DNA of 64,000 bases from Sodalis glossinidius str. 'morsitans' (GCF_000010085.1 NC_007712.1:1984001-2048000), one strand, 5' to 3'; shown: positions 17,012 to 26,047, counted from the stretch's first letter. Numbers and translations are program-made. Notes: a model not told the origin generated them from the letters alone.

Positions 17012-19486
17012 ATGCGACAGGAATGTATACAGGCGATCACCGCGGCGTCGAAACGCACGTTGACCTCAGCAGAGATCCAGGGGATTGAAGATCGCATCGT
17101 GAAAAATATGCGCCATTTGGCGCGTAACGACCCGACATCATGGCGAAGTTTAAGCGAGTCAGAGCGGATGCAGCGCGCGGGACACATGGCGGCGGAAGCG
17201 TTAGAGCGCGAGGCCACGCTGAAAAAGCGGCGGGTGGCGCTGACGATAGCGGCGCGCCAGCGGTTGGATAACTTTATCGCGGGCTATAAGGGAAAAGGCG
17301 GCAAGCTGGAAGCCCTGAACCGAACGATTGCATTTCACGCTGACGGCAAAGCCCCTTTTTTATCGGTGGAATCTCGCACCAAGGCGACGCGGGATTATGC
17401 CCTAAGCCAACTGGACGAATTATTCAGCGCCATTGACCCGCGTTTCTTTCAGCTTTTTGAGGATAAGCAGGGGATCAGCGATCTGGTCTACGAAATGCGC
17501 GGGCAGGATACCGGTAACGTGAGGGCAAAAAAGGGGGCTGAAGCGTGGAAAAACGTCTCCGAGCTGTTGCGCCGCCGCTTTAACGATGCCGGAGGCGATA
17601 TCGGTCACCTGGAAGACTGGGGCATGCCGCAACACCATTCAATGGAAAAGGTAGGCAAAGCCACGCAATCCGACTGGGTCGGGTTTGTGATGGGGAAGCT
17701 TGATCGCAATAAGTACGTCAAAGAGAACGGCGAGCTGATGAGCGATAAGGACGTCGCCGATTTTCTTGGTCATGCTTACAAGACCATTGCCACTGGCGGC
17801 ATGAACAAACTGGGTGATTCGGGGCGACGTCTGTCTGGCGCACGCGCGAATCGTGGTAACGCGGAAAGGCAAATTCATTTTAAAGACGCGGAAGGGTATT
17901 TAGCCTATCAGCAACGCTTCGGTGAAAAGTCGATGTGGGATATTCTGGTCAACCACCTGGACGGTATGAGTAAAGATATCGCGTTGGTGGAAACCTACGG
18001 CCCTAACCCCGATCAGGTGTTCCGCTCCCTGCTTGACGAGCTGGCGGCTAAAACCGCTGACGAAACGCCATCACGAACTGGCAAGATAAAAAAACTGAAG
18101 AACAAAACAGAAGACCTTTACAACTTTATCGCCGGGAAAACGCAGCCGATCGCCAATCCTCATATTGCCCGCTGGGCGGATCACGTGCGCAACTGGCTCG
18201 TGGCGTCGCGGTTAGGCTCGGCACTGATTTCCTCGCTGTCTGATAACGGCACGATGTACCTGACGGCCAAGGTCAATAACTTGCCGATGGCACAGCTATT
18301 GCGCAATCAGCTTGCCGCGATGAACCCGGCGAATAAGGACGAGATCCGGCTTGCCCGTGGCGCGGGTCTGGCGATGGAAACCTTGTTGGGAAGCGTCAAC
18401 CGCTGGGCGACCGATAATATGGGCCCTTCGCCCTCTCGCTGGGTTGCTAACGCGGTAATGCGGGCCAGTGGGCTATCCGCGTGGTCGGATGCGCATAAGC
18501 GGGCCTACGGCGTTACCATGATGGGCGGAATCGGTAACCTGGTACGTAAGCACGCCGACATTGCAAAAATTGCCGATGAGGACGCGCGCATACTCAAAAG
18601 CAAAGGTATCAGCTCGCAAGATTGGAAGATATGGAAGCTGGCCGAGCAAGAGGACTGGGGAAATGGCAACACAACGATGTTAACCCCGGAAAGTATTATG
18701 CGCATCCCGAATGAGAAACTTGCAGCGTTGGGTAATGCCGAGCGGGTGAAATTTGAGGCGATGCGTAAATTGCTGGGTGCCGTCAGCGAGGAAGTGGATA
18801 TGGCGGTGGTTACGCCCGGTGCGCGCGAGCGCATGGTGACCGGCGCGGCGATGCAGCGCGGGGACTGGCGTGGCGAGCTTGTGCGTAGTGTTTTTCTCTT
18901 CAAATCTTTCCCCATCGCGGTCATGATGCGTCATTGGTCCCGTGCGTTGAATATGCCCTCTGCAGGCGGTCGTGCAGCGTATCTGGCGGCCTTTTTGGCG
19001 AGTACGACCGTATTGGGCGCGATGTCCCAACAAATCAGCGAAGTTATTGCGGGACGAAATCCACGGGATATAACGGGCGATAAAGCCCTGCAATTTTGGG
19101 TCAATGCCTTTTTAAAGGGCGGCGGTGCGGGCTTGTATGGTGATTTTCTGCTTTCCGACCACACCCGGTATGGCTCTGGCGCATTGGCCTCCATGCTCGG
19201 GCCGGTGGCGGGGGTTGTTGATGACGCCATTAAACTGTTGCAGGGTATCCCGCTCAACGCGGTCGAGGGTAAGCCGGAACAAACCGGGGGCGATCTCGTC
19301 AAGTTTGCCAAAGGCATGATCCCAGGTCAAAACTTATGGTATACCAAGGCGGTGTTTGACCATATGGTCTTTAACCAGCTACAGGAAATCTTTTCACCGG
19401 GGTATTTACGCCGAATGGAAAAGCGTTCCCGGAAAGAGTTTAATCAAACCTACTGGTGGCGTCCGCAGGACAGGCTGCCGCAATAA
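17012..19486 (+). CDS. Very large internal virion (ejection) protein (824 aa)
   Basis: ATG 17012 follows GGGAGAG at good spacing; a TTG at 16997 is less likely. The protein is mostly helical and basic (MRQECIQAITAASKRTLTSAEIQGIEDRIV at the start), with alanine/glycine-rich segments near 630-720 (AYLAAFLASTTVLGAMSQQISEV; LASMLGPVAGVVDDAIKLL). Such proteins line the head core and pass into the host during infection. The frame is complete. Function is assigned by position and size. Confidence 0.65.
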   Translation: MRQECIQAITAASKRTLTSAEIQGIEDRIVKNMRHLARNDPTSWRSLSESERMQRAGHMAAEALEREATLKKRRVALTIAARQRLDNFIAGYKGKGGKLEALNRTIAFHADGKAPFLSVESRTKATRDYALSQLDELFSAIDPRFFQLFEDKQGISDLVYEMRGQDTGNVRAKKGAEAWKNVSELLRRRFNDAGGDIGHLEDWGMPQHHSMEKVGKATQSDWVGFVMGKLDRNKYVKENGELMSDKDVADFLGHAYKTIATGGMNKLGDSGRRLSGARANRGNAERQIHFKDAEGYLAYQQRFGEKSMWDILVNHLDGMSKDIALVETYGPNPDQVFRSLLDELAAKTADETPSRTGKIKKLKNKTEDLYNFIAGKTQPIANPHIARWADHVRNWLVASRLGSALISSLSDNGTMYLTAKVNNLPMAQLLRNQLAAMNPANKDEIRLARGAGLAMETLLGSVNRWATDNMGPSPSRWVANAVMRASGLSAWSDAHKRAYGVTMMGGIGNLVRKHADIAKIADEDARILKSKGISSQDWKIWKLAEQEDWGNGNTTMLTPESIMRIPNEKLAALGNAERVKFEAMRKLLGAVSEEVDMAVVTPGARERMVTGAAMQRGDWRGELVRSVFLFKSFPIAVMMRHWSRALNMPSAGGRAAYLAAFLASTTVLGAMSQQISEVIAGRNPRDITGDKALQFWVNAFLKGGGAGLYGDFLLSDHTRYGSGALASMLGPVAGVVDDAIKLLQGIPLNAVEGKPEQTGGDLVKFAKGMIPGQNLWYTKAVFDHMVFNQLQEIFSPGYLRRMEKRSRKEFNQTYWWRPQDRLPQ

Positions 19487-19503
19487 ACCCGCTCGCGCCA
19501 ATC

Positions 19504-19519
19504 GGTCGGGATCCTGACC
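19504..19519. repeat. Dispersed palindrome, copy 3
   Basis: GGTCGGGATCCTGACC, identical to copies 1 and 2, in the 78-base gap before the terminase genes and 19 bases upstream of the hairpin at 19538. Confidence 0.75.
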
Positions 19520-19537
19520 TTTCAGCAAGTCCATGAT

Positions 19538-19564
19538 AGCCCTGTGATAATCACGGGGCTTTTT
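19538..19564 (+). terminator. Terminator hairpin overlapping the small-terminase ribosome site
   Basis: Ten-pair stem AGCCCTGTGA/TCACGGGGCT (one G-U) around a TAA loop, followed at once by TTTT and then the ATG at 19565. The only Shine-Dalgarno-like bases for that ATG (GGGG, 19555-19558) lie within the stem. Confidence 0.75.
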
Positions 19565-19906
19565 ATGCATAACGATGAAAAAACACGCCTCAGCACGCTG
19601 AGTGATAAATTAACGGATGTGGTGCTGGAAGAAGCCGATCCGGATAACTGGCCTGGTGCAGGAAAGGCCATTGACGCGCACACGCAACAGGAGCGCGGCG
19701 ATCGCTACTGGTTCAAGAAGAACGCGGCGGCCACGCTGACGCTGTTAACCAAGGTGCAGACGCTTATAGGCCTGCAAATGCGTGGAGGAACGCCGGGAGG
19801 CCGCCCTGGCGATGATGATGAGGCGTTTGAGCTGGATCAACAGGTTGCCAGTGCCGAGCGGGAAGCAGAGAAAATCATTGCGCGCATACAGAAAGGGAAG
19901 GCATGA
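19565..19906 (+). CDS. Terminase small subunit
   Basis: 113 residues from ATG 19565; a GTG at 19544 lies inside the terminator stem and is rejected. The sequence is helical and acidic (LSDKLTDVVLEEADPDNWPGAGKAIDAHTQQERGDRYWFKKNAAATLTLLTKVQ), as in small terminase subunits of epsilon15-type phages, and overlaps the large subunit gene by four bases. It would recognise phage DNA and regulate packaging. Its initiation region is buried in a hairpin (see 19538). Confidence 0.75.
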   Translation: MHNDEKTRLSTLSDKLTDVVLEEADPDNWPGAGKAIDAHTQQERGDRYWFKKNAAATLTLLTKVQTLIGLQMRGGTPGGRPGDDDEAFELDQQVASAEREAEKIIARIQKGKA

Positions 19907-21513
19907 CGTCTTTCCTCGCTTTCTTCCTGATATGGGCGGAGCGCATGGGATGGGATGTGCCCGACTGTCATTATCGCGCGTGCTACTGGCTTGAGCATCG
20001 CGGCAATCTGGCGGTGCTCCGTTGCTTTCGTGGCTTCGGTAAATCGACGATTCTGGCTGTTTATAATGCCTGGCGGTATTACCGCGATCGGCAGTACCGT
20101 ATTCTTCACCAGTCCGAATCGGATTCCACCGCCCGTAAAACCAGTCGCGACACGCAGAATGTGCTGCGTAACCATCCGCTGACGAAAGGTATGTTGGCTA
20201 AAAGCATCGGTGCCGTTGAGCAATGGTCGGTTGAGGGGGCGCATGATAAGCGCAATGCCAGCATGTTCGCAAAGGGGATCCTTTCAAACGTCACCGGCGC
20301 GCGGGCGAACGAATGCCAAAACGATGACGTGGAAGTCCCCGGCAATATTCAGACGCCAGAAGCCCGTGAAAAGCTGCGTTACCGTCTGAGTGAGCAGACG
20401 CATATTCTTATTCCCGGAGGCCGAAAATTGTTTATCGGTACACCCCATACCCACGACAGCCTGTACGACGAGATGGAAGCTGCTGGCGCGGATTGTCTGA
20501 CGATTAAACTTTTTTCCCATGAGTATCGTATCGAGGCGAATGAGGCGGTCAGTCTGCGCTATACGCTGCCGTTTCGACCTGACTATGTCTTTATGGGGAT
20601 CCACAATGGGGCGCGACTGCTGGCCGAGCACGTGGATTATCGGCTGACAGAAGACGGTATCGCGTTTGCGGCGCCACCCGAGACGATGATTGATTGTTAC
20701 GCGGGCTGCCAATGGCCCGAACGTTTCAACGCGGAGGAGCTTGAAACCCGGCGTAAGGATTGTCGCACGGTTAACGAATGGGACAGTCAATATCAGCTGC
20801 ACAGTAAGCCCATCGGGGAGGTACGTCTCGATCCTGACCGCATCCGTGAGTACAACGTGCAGCCGGAGATACGCTACGCAAACCGGGCGTGCTCGTTGTG
20901 GCTGGGGGCGACGCAGATTGTGGGTGCCGTCGCCTGGTGGGACGTGGCAACCGGGAAAGTAAAAGCAGATGCCAGCGCCTTTTCCTTGATGCTGACCGAT
21001 GCGCGCGGGCATCTGTATTGGCAGGTGTGCCAGGCGCTAACCGGAGAATTGGCCGAATTCAATGATAACGACAAAATCACTGGCGGTCAGGTGGTGCAGA
21101 TACGCGATATGGTGATCAAATACCAGATCCCCCGCGTGGTAGTGGAAGTCAACGGCCCCGGTAGCTTTGCCGGAAAACTGCTGCGCCAGGCATTAAAAGG
21201 TACCGGGTGCGGCGTCCAGGAAGAATTTACCGTTACCAACAAACAAAAGCGCATTCTTGATGCGTTTGAAGCGCCACTATCATCGCGTTTCCTGTGGGCG
21301 CACAGCGATGTGCTTGACGGTCCGATGTACGACCAGATGCGGGAGTTTAACCCTGCGCTTACCGATCAACCGGATGACTATATTGATTCCGGCGCCGGTG
21401 CCATCAGTCAAACGCCGGTACGCATCGGTAAAGTAGTCGGGATCCCGACCACTCGGGTGCGCGAAAATTGGCAGTTAAGTGACGGCGAGCACAGCGTCGA
21501 CGTCGATTACTAG
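19903..21513 (+). CDS. Terminase large subunit (packaging ATPase/nuclease)
   Basis: 536 residues. Walker A-type CFRGFGKST is at 41-49 and a Walker B-like NDDVEVP near residue 145, followed by the motor coupling segment LIPGGRKLFIGTPHTHDSLYDEM. The C-terminal nuclease half begins near VAWWDVATGKVKADASAF and includes VVVEVNGPGSFAGKLLRQ. It drives DNA into the procapsid and cuts it. Here terminase lies downstream of all head genes, not in front of the portal. Palindrome copy 4 lies inside its last 80 bases. Confidence 0.9.
   Translation: MTSFLAFFLIWAERMGWDVPDCHYRACYWLEHRGNLAVLRCFRGFGKSTILAVYNAWRYYRDRQYRILHQSESDSTARKTSRDTQNVLRNHPLTKGMLAKSIGAVEQWSVEGAHDKRNASMFAKGILSNVTGARANECQNDDVEVPGNIQTPEAREKLRYRLSEQTHILIPGGRKLFIGTPHTHDSLYDEMEAAGADCLTIKLFSHEYRIEANEAVSLRYTLPFRPDYVFMGIHNGARLLAEHVDYRLTEDGIAFAAPPETMIDCYAGCQWPERFNAEELETRRKDCRTVNEWDSQYQLHSKPIGEVRLDPDRIREYNVQPEIRYANRACSLWLGATQIVGAVAWWDVATGKVKADASAFSLMLTDARGHLYWQVCQALTGELAEFNDNDKITGGQVVQIRDMVIKYQIPRVVVEVNGPGSFAGKLLRQALKGTGCGVQEEFTVTNKQKRILDAFEAPLSSRFLWAHSDVLDGPMYDQMREFNPALTDQPDDYIDSGAGAISQTPVRIGKVVGIPTTRVRENWQLSDGEHSVDVDY
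21435..21450. repeat. Dispersed palindrome, copy 4 (within terminase 3' end)
   Basis: AGTCGGGATCCCGACC; the inner 14 bases are a perfect palindrome. It is the only copy inside a gene, 79 bases before the tailspike start, so it may still serve as that gene's upstream site. Confidence 0.65.
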
Positions 21514-21528
21514 CCAGGAGAGTGCGCC

Positions 21529-23634
21529 ATGTCGGTACCCAATCAGACGCCCTACGTTATTTACACTGCGAACGGGCTGACAACGGTTTTTCCGTTTGAA
21601 TTTTATATTATCAGTGCCGCAGATCTTCAGGTCACGGTTAACGGCGTCGAAGTGAATACGGGGTATACCGTAACAGGCACGGGTAATCTGGGCGGTGGCA
21701 ATGTGACATTCCTTACTCCACCCGCAACTGGCGCGACAGTGATGCTGGAGCGAGTGGTGCCAACGACCCGGTTGACGGATTATCAGGATAACGGCGACAT
21801 GTTGGCTGATACGGTTAACAAGGATTTTGACCGCCTCTGGATGGCGATCCAGCGTTCTTTTGTGCAGCTTGGTTTGGCGCTATGTCGTCCTCTAACAGGT
21901 TTACCCTTTAACGCTGAAGGTTATCGCATCTCTCGGCTGGGCTCCCCCCTGGATAGGCACGATGCGGCCACGAAAAGCTATAGCGATACGCTTCACGAAA
22001 AGGGCAACCGATATGCTGATGAGTTGAATAGCAAAACCAATCAGCATGTTGAAGCGCTAAACCGTGCTACCAATGAACGAGTCGGCCAGCTTCACGCCGA
22101 TATTTCAAATCGCGCCTTGCGTGCGCCTGAATCTACGATTTCCCCGATACCGGACGCAGCAACGCGGGCCGGGAAAATACTCTCCTTTGATGAAGATGGT
22201 GCGCCGATTGCGGCGTTGCCGCCCACAGGCACTGCCGCCGATGTGTTAACCGAGCTGGCGAAATCCGATGGCGCGACCCGAATTGGTAGTCAACAGCCGG
22301 GTGGTAAAAGAGAAACTGTGCAGCAGGCGTTGATAAGTAAAGCTGCCCGTGGTGTAAACAGCGATATTACTCATCTCAAAGGTATTGCGGCAGGGTTATC
22401 CATAGAAAAGACCACCGCAACTAACGGTGTTGCAATTAATATTACTGGTAACGATGAAACTGAAGTCAGTTTTGGTGTGGAAAATGTCAATGGTGGTAGC
22501 GCCGTCTTTCACAATTATGTCAAAGCGAGGAATGGTGTAGCAGCCGGGGACGGCCAACTGATAGGTGGATATGGCTCTCGTCCGTGGACAGGGAACAACT
22601 ATACCGAGCATTCAAATGTCGCACTGCATTTTATACAGTCAGGCTCATGTAGCAACAGCAATCACGGCGGATATTTAAGGATTGTTGCGACCCCTCAAGA
22701 CAGCACCATCGATAAACGTGTTGATGTGGCCTCTTTTAACGGCTTTGGTGACGTGTGGATTGCACCATCGGGTCGTTATCAGTTTACTTACGGTAACGCT
22801 AACTGGAGAGACCAAGAAGGTCGAGGGCTGTTTATCGCCAGAGAAGGTAATGTCGCAGAAGTTCAGTTAATCAGCGCAAAGAAAAATAATGAAGTATCTC
22901 AAGGAATTTTTCGTGGAATATGCCACGGCGGTACAATGTCGGATCCGATGGCTACGCCTGATGGAGTAAGTACATTTCTTGTTCTTGCTGGGCATAATGG
23001 AGAAGGGTTTGAAATAGCAAAAGCCGGCATTGAATTAAGATCTATGGGAGAATGGAGTACTTCATCTACCCCAGCCTGCATTTATTTTAGCACCTGTAAT
23101 ACTACGGAGAGGATTCGTAATAACCGCTGGTGTATAACTGGGCGAGGGGATTTTGTTCCGATTGGTGACAATGCTTACACCGTAGGTAATCAGAATAATC
23201 GTATCTCTGCAATTTACGCGGCTAACGGTACCATTCAAACCTCTGATGAACGTGAGAAAACAAAGGTGCGCGGTTTTAATAAAAATGAACTTGCCGCTGC
23301 AAAATCCTTAGCTGAAGAAATCGGTTTTTACCGCTGGATAGGAAAATATAAAGAGGAGGGAGAGTCTGCCAGAGAACATTGCGGTATGACAGTACAGAGA
23401 GCTATTGAAATCATGGTTCAGCATCAACTTAATCCGTTTCACTATGGTTTTATCTGCTATGATTGTTGGGATGAAAAAGAAGTTATCACGCATTATGATG
23501 AGTTTGATAAGCCAGTCAGTGAGAAGAGAGCATCGGGAGATCGCTATAGCTTTCGGCATGACCAGCTTGCACTATTCATTGTTCGTGGACTAGAGGCTCG
23601 TATCGATGCTCTGGAATCACAAATTAAAGTTTAG
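21529..23634 (+). CDS. Tailspike/tail fibre with C-terminal S74 chaperone domain
   Basis: 701 residues. The first 150 (TPYVIYTANGLTTVFPFEFYIISAADLQVTVNGVEV, then RLTDYQDNGDMLADTVNKDFDRLWMAIQRSF) are the T7-fibre-like head-binding domain. A coiled-coil-like linker follows at 150-200 and a beta-rich receptor part up to about 560. The end carries TSDEREKTKVRGF and further S74-like segments, the intramolecular chaperone that trims itself at the serine of SDER. It should bind host O-polysaccharide, consistent with the O-antigen-modifying gene next to it. Confidence 0.82.
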   Translation: MSVPNQTPYVIYTANGLTTVFPFEFYIISAADLQVTVNGVEVNTGYTVTGTGNLGGGNVTFLTPPATGATVMLERVVPTTRLTDYQDNGDMLADTVNKDFDRLWMAIQRSFVQLGLALCRPLTGLPFNAEGYRISRLGSPLDRHDAATKSYSDTLHEKGNRYADELNSKTNQHVEALNRATNERVGQLHADISNRALRAPESTISPIPDAATRAGKILSFDEDGAPIAALPPTGTAADVLTELAKSDGATRIGSQQPGGKRETVQQALISKAARGVNSDITHLKGIAAGLSIEKTTATNGVAINITGNDETEVSFGVENVNGGSAVFHNYVKARNGVAAGDGQLIGGYGSRPWTGNNYTEHSNVALHFIQSGSCSNSNHGGYLRIVATPQDSTIDKRVDVASFNGFGDVWIAPSGRYQFTYGNANWRDQEGRGLFIAREGNVAEVQLISAKKNNEVSQGIFRGICHGGTMSDPMATPDGVSTFLVLAGHNGEGFEIAKAGIELRSMGEWSTSSTPACIYFSTCNTTERIRNNRWCITGRGDFVPIGDNAYTVGNQNNRISAIYAANGTIQTSDEREKTKVRGFNKNELAAAKSLAEEIGFYRWIGKYKEEGESAREHCGMTVQRAIEIMVQHQLNPFHYGFICYDCWDEKEVITHYDEFDKPVSEKRASGDRYSFRHDQLALFIVRGLEARIDALESQIKV

Positions 23635-23641
23635 CAAAACA

Positions 23642-24721
23642 TCACAAATTGGCTCGTGCTCTTATTAAATCTCTAATTTTAGATATTGGTCTATCTATAA
23701 GTAATATTGAGAGTAGTCCCCAAATTACAGATAGACCATATCCAATAAAAAATATTATCCATCCGCGATTTTCCGTTGGTTGTCCACTTATTTGCCATAC
23801 TACAAGACCTATAAAAAAATGACAAAGAAATATAGGGTATGAAAGATCTCCCAAGAACTTAGCTAGTTTTGAAATTTTGCCTGATAACTTTGTTCCATGC
23901 AATGCTACAACTGCTCCAAAAGCAATGATGTTGTTGAAATAGTAGTGAAATGATGCGAATGCCTCGTTACGCTGCCATCCAATATACCAATTGGTAATAA
24001 ACAAAAATGAGAAAAGGAAAAGAGAAAATATTTGATATCGCGTAGGTTTGATTAAATCTTTATTTTTCTTTTCTATTGAATGGGATAAAAAGTAACCTAG
24101 AGCACCTATGCTAAAGGGAAGCATTGCGGCTAAAAAGGGAGAATAGGTTGTTATGATGTTGTCGCTAACACTTATTGCATACCAATGATAAATGCTGCTA
24201 GCAAGTATTGCTAATAATGTCCTTTTATATCCTCTAGCCACAAAGCACCAAAGTAAAAAATAGCATGTAATTTCGACAGCAACGGACCATGATGATGTTA
24301 CTGCCCTGAACATGTATCCTTTAAAATCTAAAAATTCAGGAGTTGCAAAAGCATAAAAAGGTGAAATAATAATTTTATCAGATAAAAAAGCCCAAGGTAT
24401 TAACAATAAGTTAGCAAGGAACTCTTTAACTGATATATGAAGGCCATAGGACAGATGAAAATCTTTAGGATTATCAATAAAATAAATACATATAATGCCT
24501 GTGATGCAGGCAAGCCAGTAGGAAGGGAAAAGGCGTAAGAATCTATTTGTTGTAAATGGTATCAACTTGAAATTGTAAGTTGTATTAAGAATCATGGTAA
24601 TCAGATAACCGCTTATGACATAAAAACAATTTACGGCATACAGTCCAAAATTAGGGAATTTTCCTGATAAATGAAATAAAATTACACACGTCGCAAGAAA
24701 AAATCTAATAATACCTAGCAT
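23642..24721 (-). CDS. Acyltransferase 3 family membrane protein, likely O-antigen acetylase (seroconversion)
   Basis: 359 residues, strongly hydrophobic with about ten membrane helices. The diagnostic R-x10-H motif of acyltransferase-3 proteins is present (Arg6, His17 in MLGIIRFFLATCVILFHLSG). The gene is clearly AT-richer than its neighbours and opposed to the late operon, as expected for a lysogenic-conversion gene. In phage phiV10 a gene of this class O-acetylates O157 antigen and blocks superinfection; a similar role here is inferred. It could act in the inner membrane on lipid-linked O-units. Confidence 0.8.
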   Translation of the reverse strand: MLGIIRFFLATCVILFHLSGKFPNFGLYAVNCFYVISGYLITMILNTTYNFKLIPFTTNRFLRLFPSYWLACITGIICIYFIDNPKDFHLSYGLHISVKEFLANLLLIPWAFLSDKIIISPFYAFATPEFLDFKGYMFRAVTSSWSVAVEITCYFLLWCFVARGYKRTLLAILASSIYHWYAISVSDNIITTYSPFLAAMLPFSIGALGYFLSHSIEKKNKDLIKPTRYQIFSLFLFSFLFITNWYIGWQRNEAFASFHYYFNNIIAFGAVVALHGTKLSGKISKLAKFLGDLSYPIFLCHFFIGLVVWQISGQPTENRGWIIFFIGYGLSVIWGLLSILLIDRPISKIRDLIRARANL

Positions 24722-24879
24722 ATTTTTTACCGTATAGAAATACTCTTACTTTACATTATGGCACGAATTAACACACAGCAGCAATACCACCACGCCACCA
24801 TAGTTGATACTTTTCCTTTTTATGTTTATATAAAAATATGTTAGTAAACCTAGTCCCTAAAAATACCATCGAGTTTTAT

Positions 24880-24895
24880 AGTCAGGATCCCGACC
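24880..24895. repeat. Dispersed palindrome, copy 5
   Basis: AGTCAGGATCCCGACC, in inverted orientation relative to copies 1-3 (its complement reads GGTCGGGATCCTGACT). It lies in the divergent 232-base gap between the acyltransferase and the lysis genes. On the minus strand it is followed by TATAAA. Confidence 0.7.
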
Positions 24896-24953
24896 GCTCG
24901 CACACCTTACTCTCCGTGGCATAACACAGTGTGATTCCCTGCAGGGGTAAGGC

Positions 24954-25166
24954 ATGAGAATGAATAACATCTCGGACGTTGCGGCGGGGCTATCCTACGG
25001 CACGTCATTAGGAAGCGGCGGCTATTGGCTGCTGCAGCTTATGGATACCGTCAGTCCGGGTCAATGGTCAGCTATTGGCGTGCTGGCATCGGTATTTTTT
25101 GGTCTTTTGACCTATCTCACCAATTTGTATTTCAAAATCAAAGATTACCGGCGAAAAAGGCACTAA
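24954..25166 (+). CDS. Phage 21-type pinholin (holin/antiholin dual start)
   Basis: 70 residues closely resembling phage 21 S (SYGTSLGSGGYWLLQLMD, then SPGQWSAIGVLASVFFGLLTYLTNLYFKIK). It has two transmembrane helices: the first glycine/serine-rich and able to leave the membrane, the second forming pinholes that depolarise it. The start reads Met-Arg-Met-Asn. AGGGG precedes the first Met and AAGG the second at proper spacing, mirroring the dual start of phage 21. It triggers the SAR endolysin that follows. Confidence 0.88.
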   Translation: MRMNNISDVAAGLSYGTSLGSGGYWLLQLMDTVSPGQWSAIGVLASVFFGLLTYLTNLYFKIKDYRRKRH

Positions 25167-25169
25167 GAG

Positions 25170-25697
25170 ATGGCGAGCAAAAGTAAACTCAGTGCGGCCA
25201 TGTTGGCGTTAATCGCTGCCGGAGCGACGAGTACCGCCATTATGTCGCAGTTTCAGGATGAAAAAGAAGGGCTACGGACTGTGGCGTATCAGGACGGGGG
25301 CGGTATCTGGACTATCTGCGGCGGCACCACGTTCGTTAACGCCAAGCCTGTAGTCAAAGGGATGCGGTTATCTCTGGAACAATGCGAGAAAATTGATAAG
25401 GCCGAGCAGGCTAAAGCATTGGCTTGGGTTGAGCGGAATGTACGTGTGCCACTGACCGAGACGCAAAAAGTGGGTATAGCGTCATTCTGTCCGTGGAGCA
25501 TAGGGCCGGCCAGGTGTTTTTCGTCCACGTTCTGGAAAAAGCTCAACGCCGGGGATCGCCGCGGTGCCTGTGCTGAAATCAGGCGCTGGATTTGGGATGG
25601 TGGCCGAGATTGCCGTATCCGTTCAAATGACTGCTACGGTCAGGTGCTGCGGCGTGAACAAGAAGCAGAGCTGACATGCTGGGGACTTGACGAATGA
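25170..25697 (+). CDS. SAR endolysin (lysozyme, GH24)
   Basis: 175 residues. An uncleaved N-terminal signal-anchor-release helix (AAMLALIAAGATSTAIM) precedes the T4-lysozyme-like active site: Glu33, Asp42 and Thr48 at the canonical E-x8-D-x5-T spacing. Several cysteines (Cys50 just after the triad) may control folding once the helix leaves the membrane. It cleaves peptidoglycan after pinholin depolarisation. It ends four bases into the Rz gene (ATGA). Confidence 0.88.
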   Translation: MASKSKLSAAMLALIAAGATSTAIMSQFQDEKEGLRTVAYQDGGGIWTICGGTTFVNAKPVVKGMRLSLEQCEKIDKAEQAKALAWVERNVRVPLTETQKVGIASFCPWSIGPARCFSSTFWKKLNAGDRRGACAEIRRWIWDGGRDCRIRSNDCYGQVLRREQEAELTCWGLDE

Positions 25698-26047
25698 ACG
25701 CAAAACTTATCGCGCTGATTGCTGTTCTCGCTGTGGTCTCCGGGGCATTCTGGGCCGGTTATCTGAAAGGCTGGTACGCCCACAGCGAGCATGTAAACAG
25801 ACAGGCCAGGGCAAAGCGCCTGGAAGCAGAAAAAGCAGTGAATACCGGTGAGAAGAAAGCCGTTGATGCCAACGTAGCGGCCAAAGTGATTTACCGAACC
25901 GTTTATCGGAATGTGGTGAAGTATGTTGACAGTCCGAATCGTAGTGTATGCCAGTTTGATGATGACGCTGTGCAGTTGCGGCAGCGTTCAATCGACGCGG
26001 CCAACCATATCCCCGGATTTGATGATGCCGCCGTGCAAGATAAGTGA
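25694..26047 (+). CDS. Rz inner-membrane spanin
   Basis: 117 residues: an N-terminal membrane helix (LIALIAVLAVVSGAFWAGYL), then a periplasmic helical domain rich in Lys/Glu/Ala (RAKRLEAEKAVNTGEKKAVDAN). This is the i-spanin plan. With Rz1 it fuses inner and outer membranes in the last step of lysis. The overlapping Rz1 frame supports the assignment. Confidence 0.8.
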   Translation: MNAKLIALIAVLAVVSGAFWAGYLKGWYAHSEHVNRQARAKRLEAEKAVNTGEKKAVDANVAAKVIYRTVYRNVVKYVDSPNRSVCQFDDDAVQLRQRSIDAANHIPGFDDAAVQDK

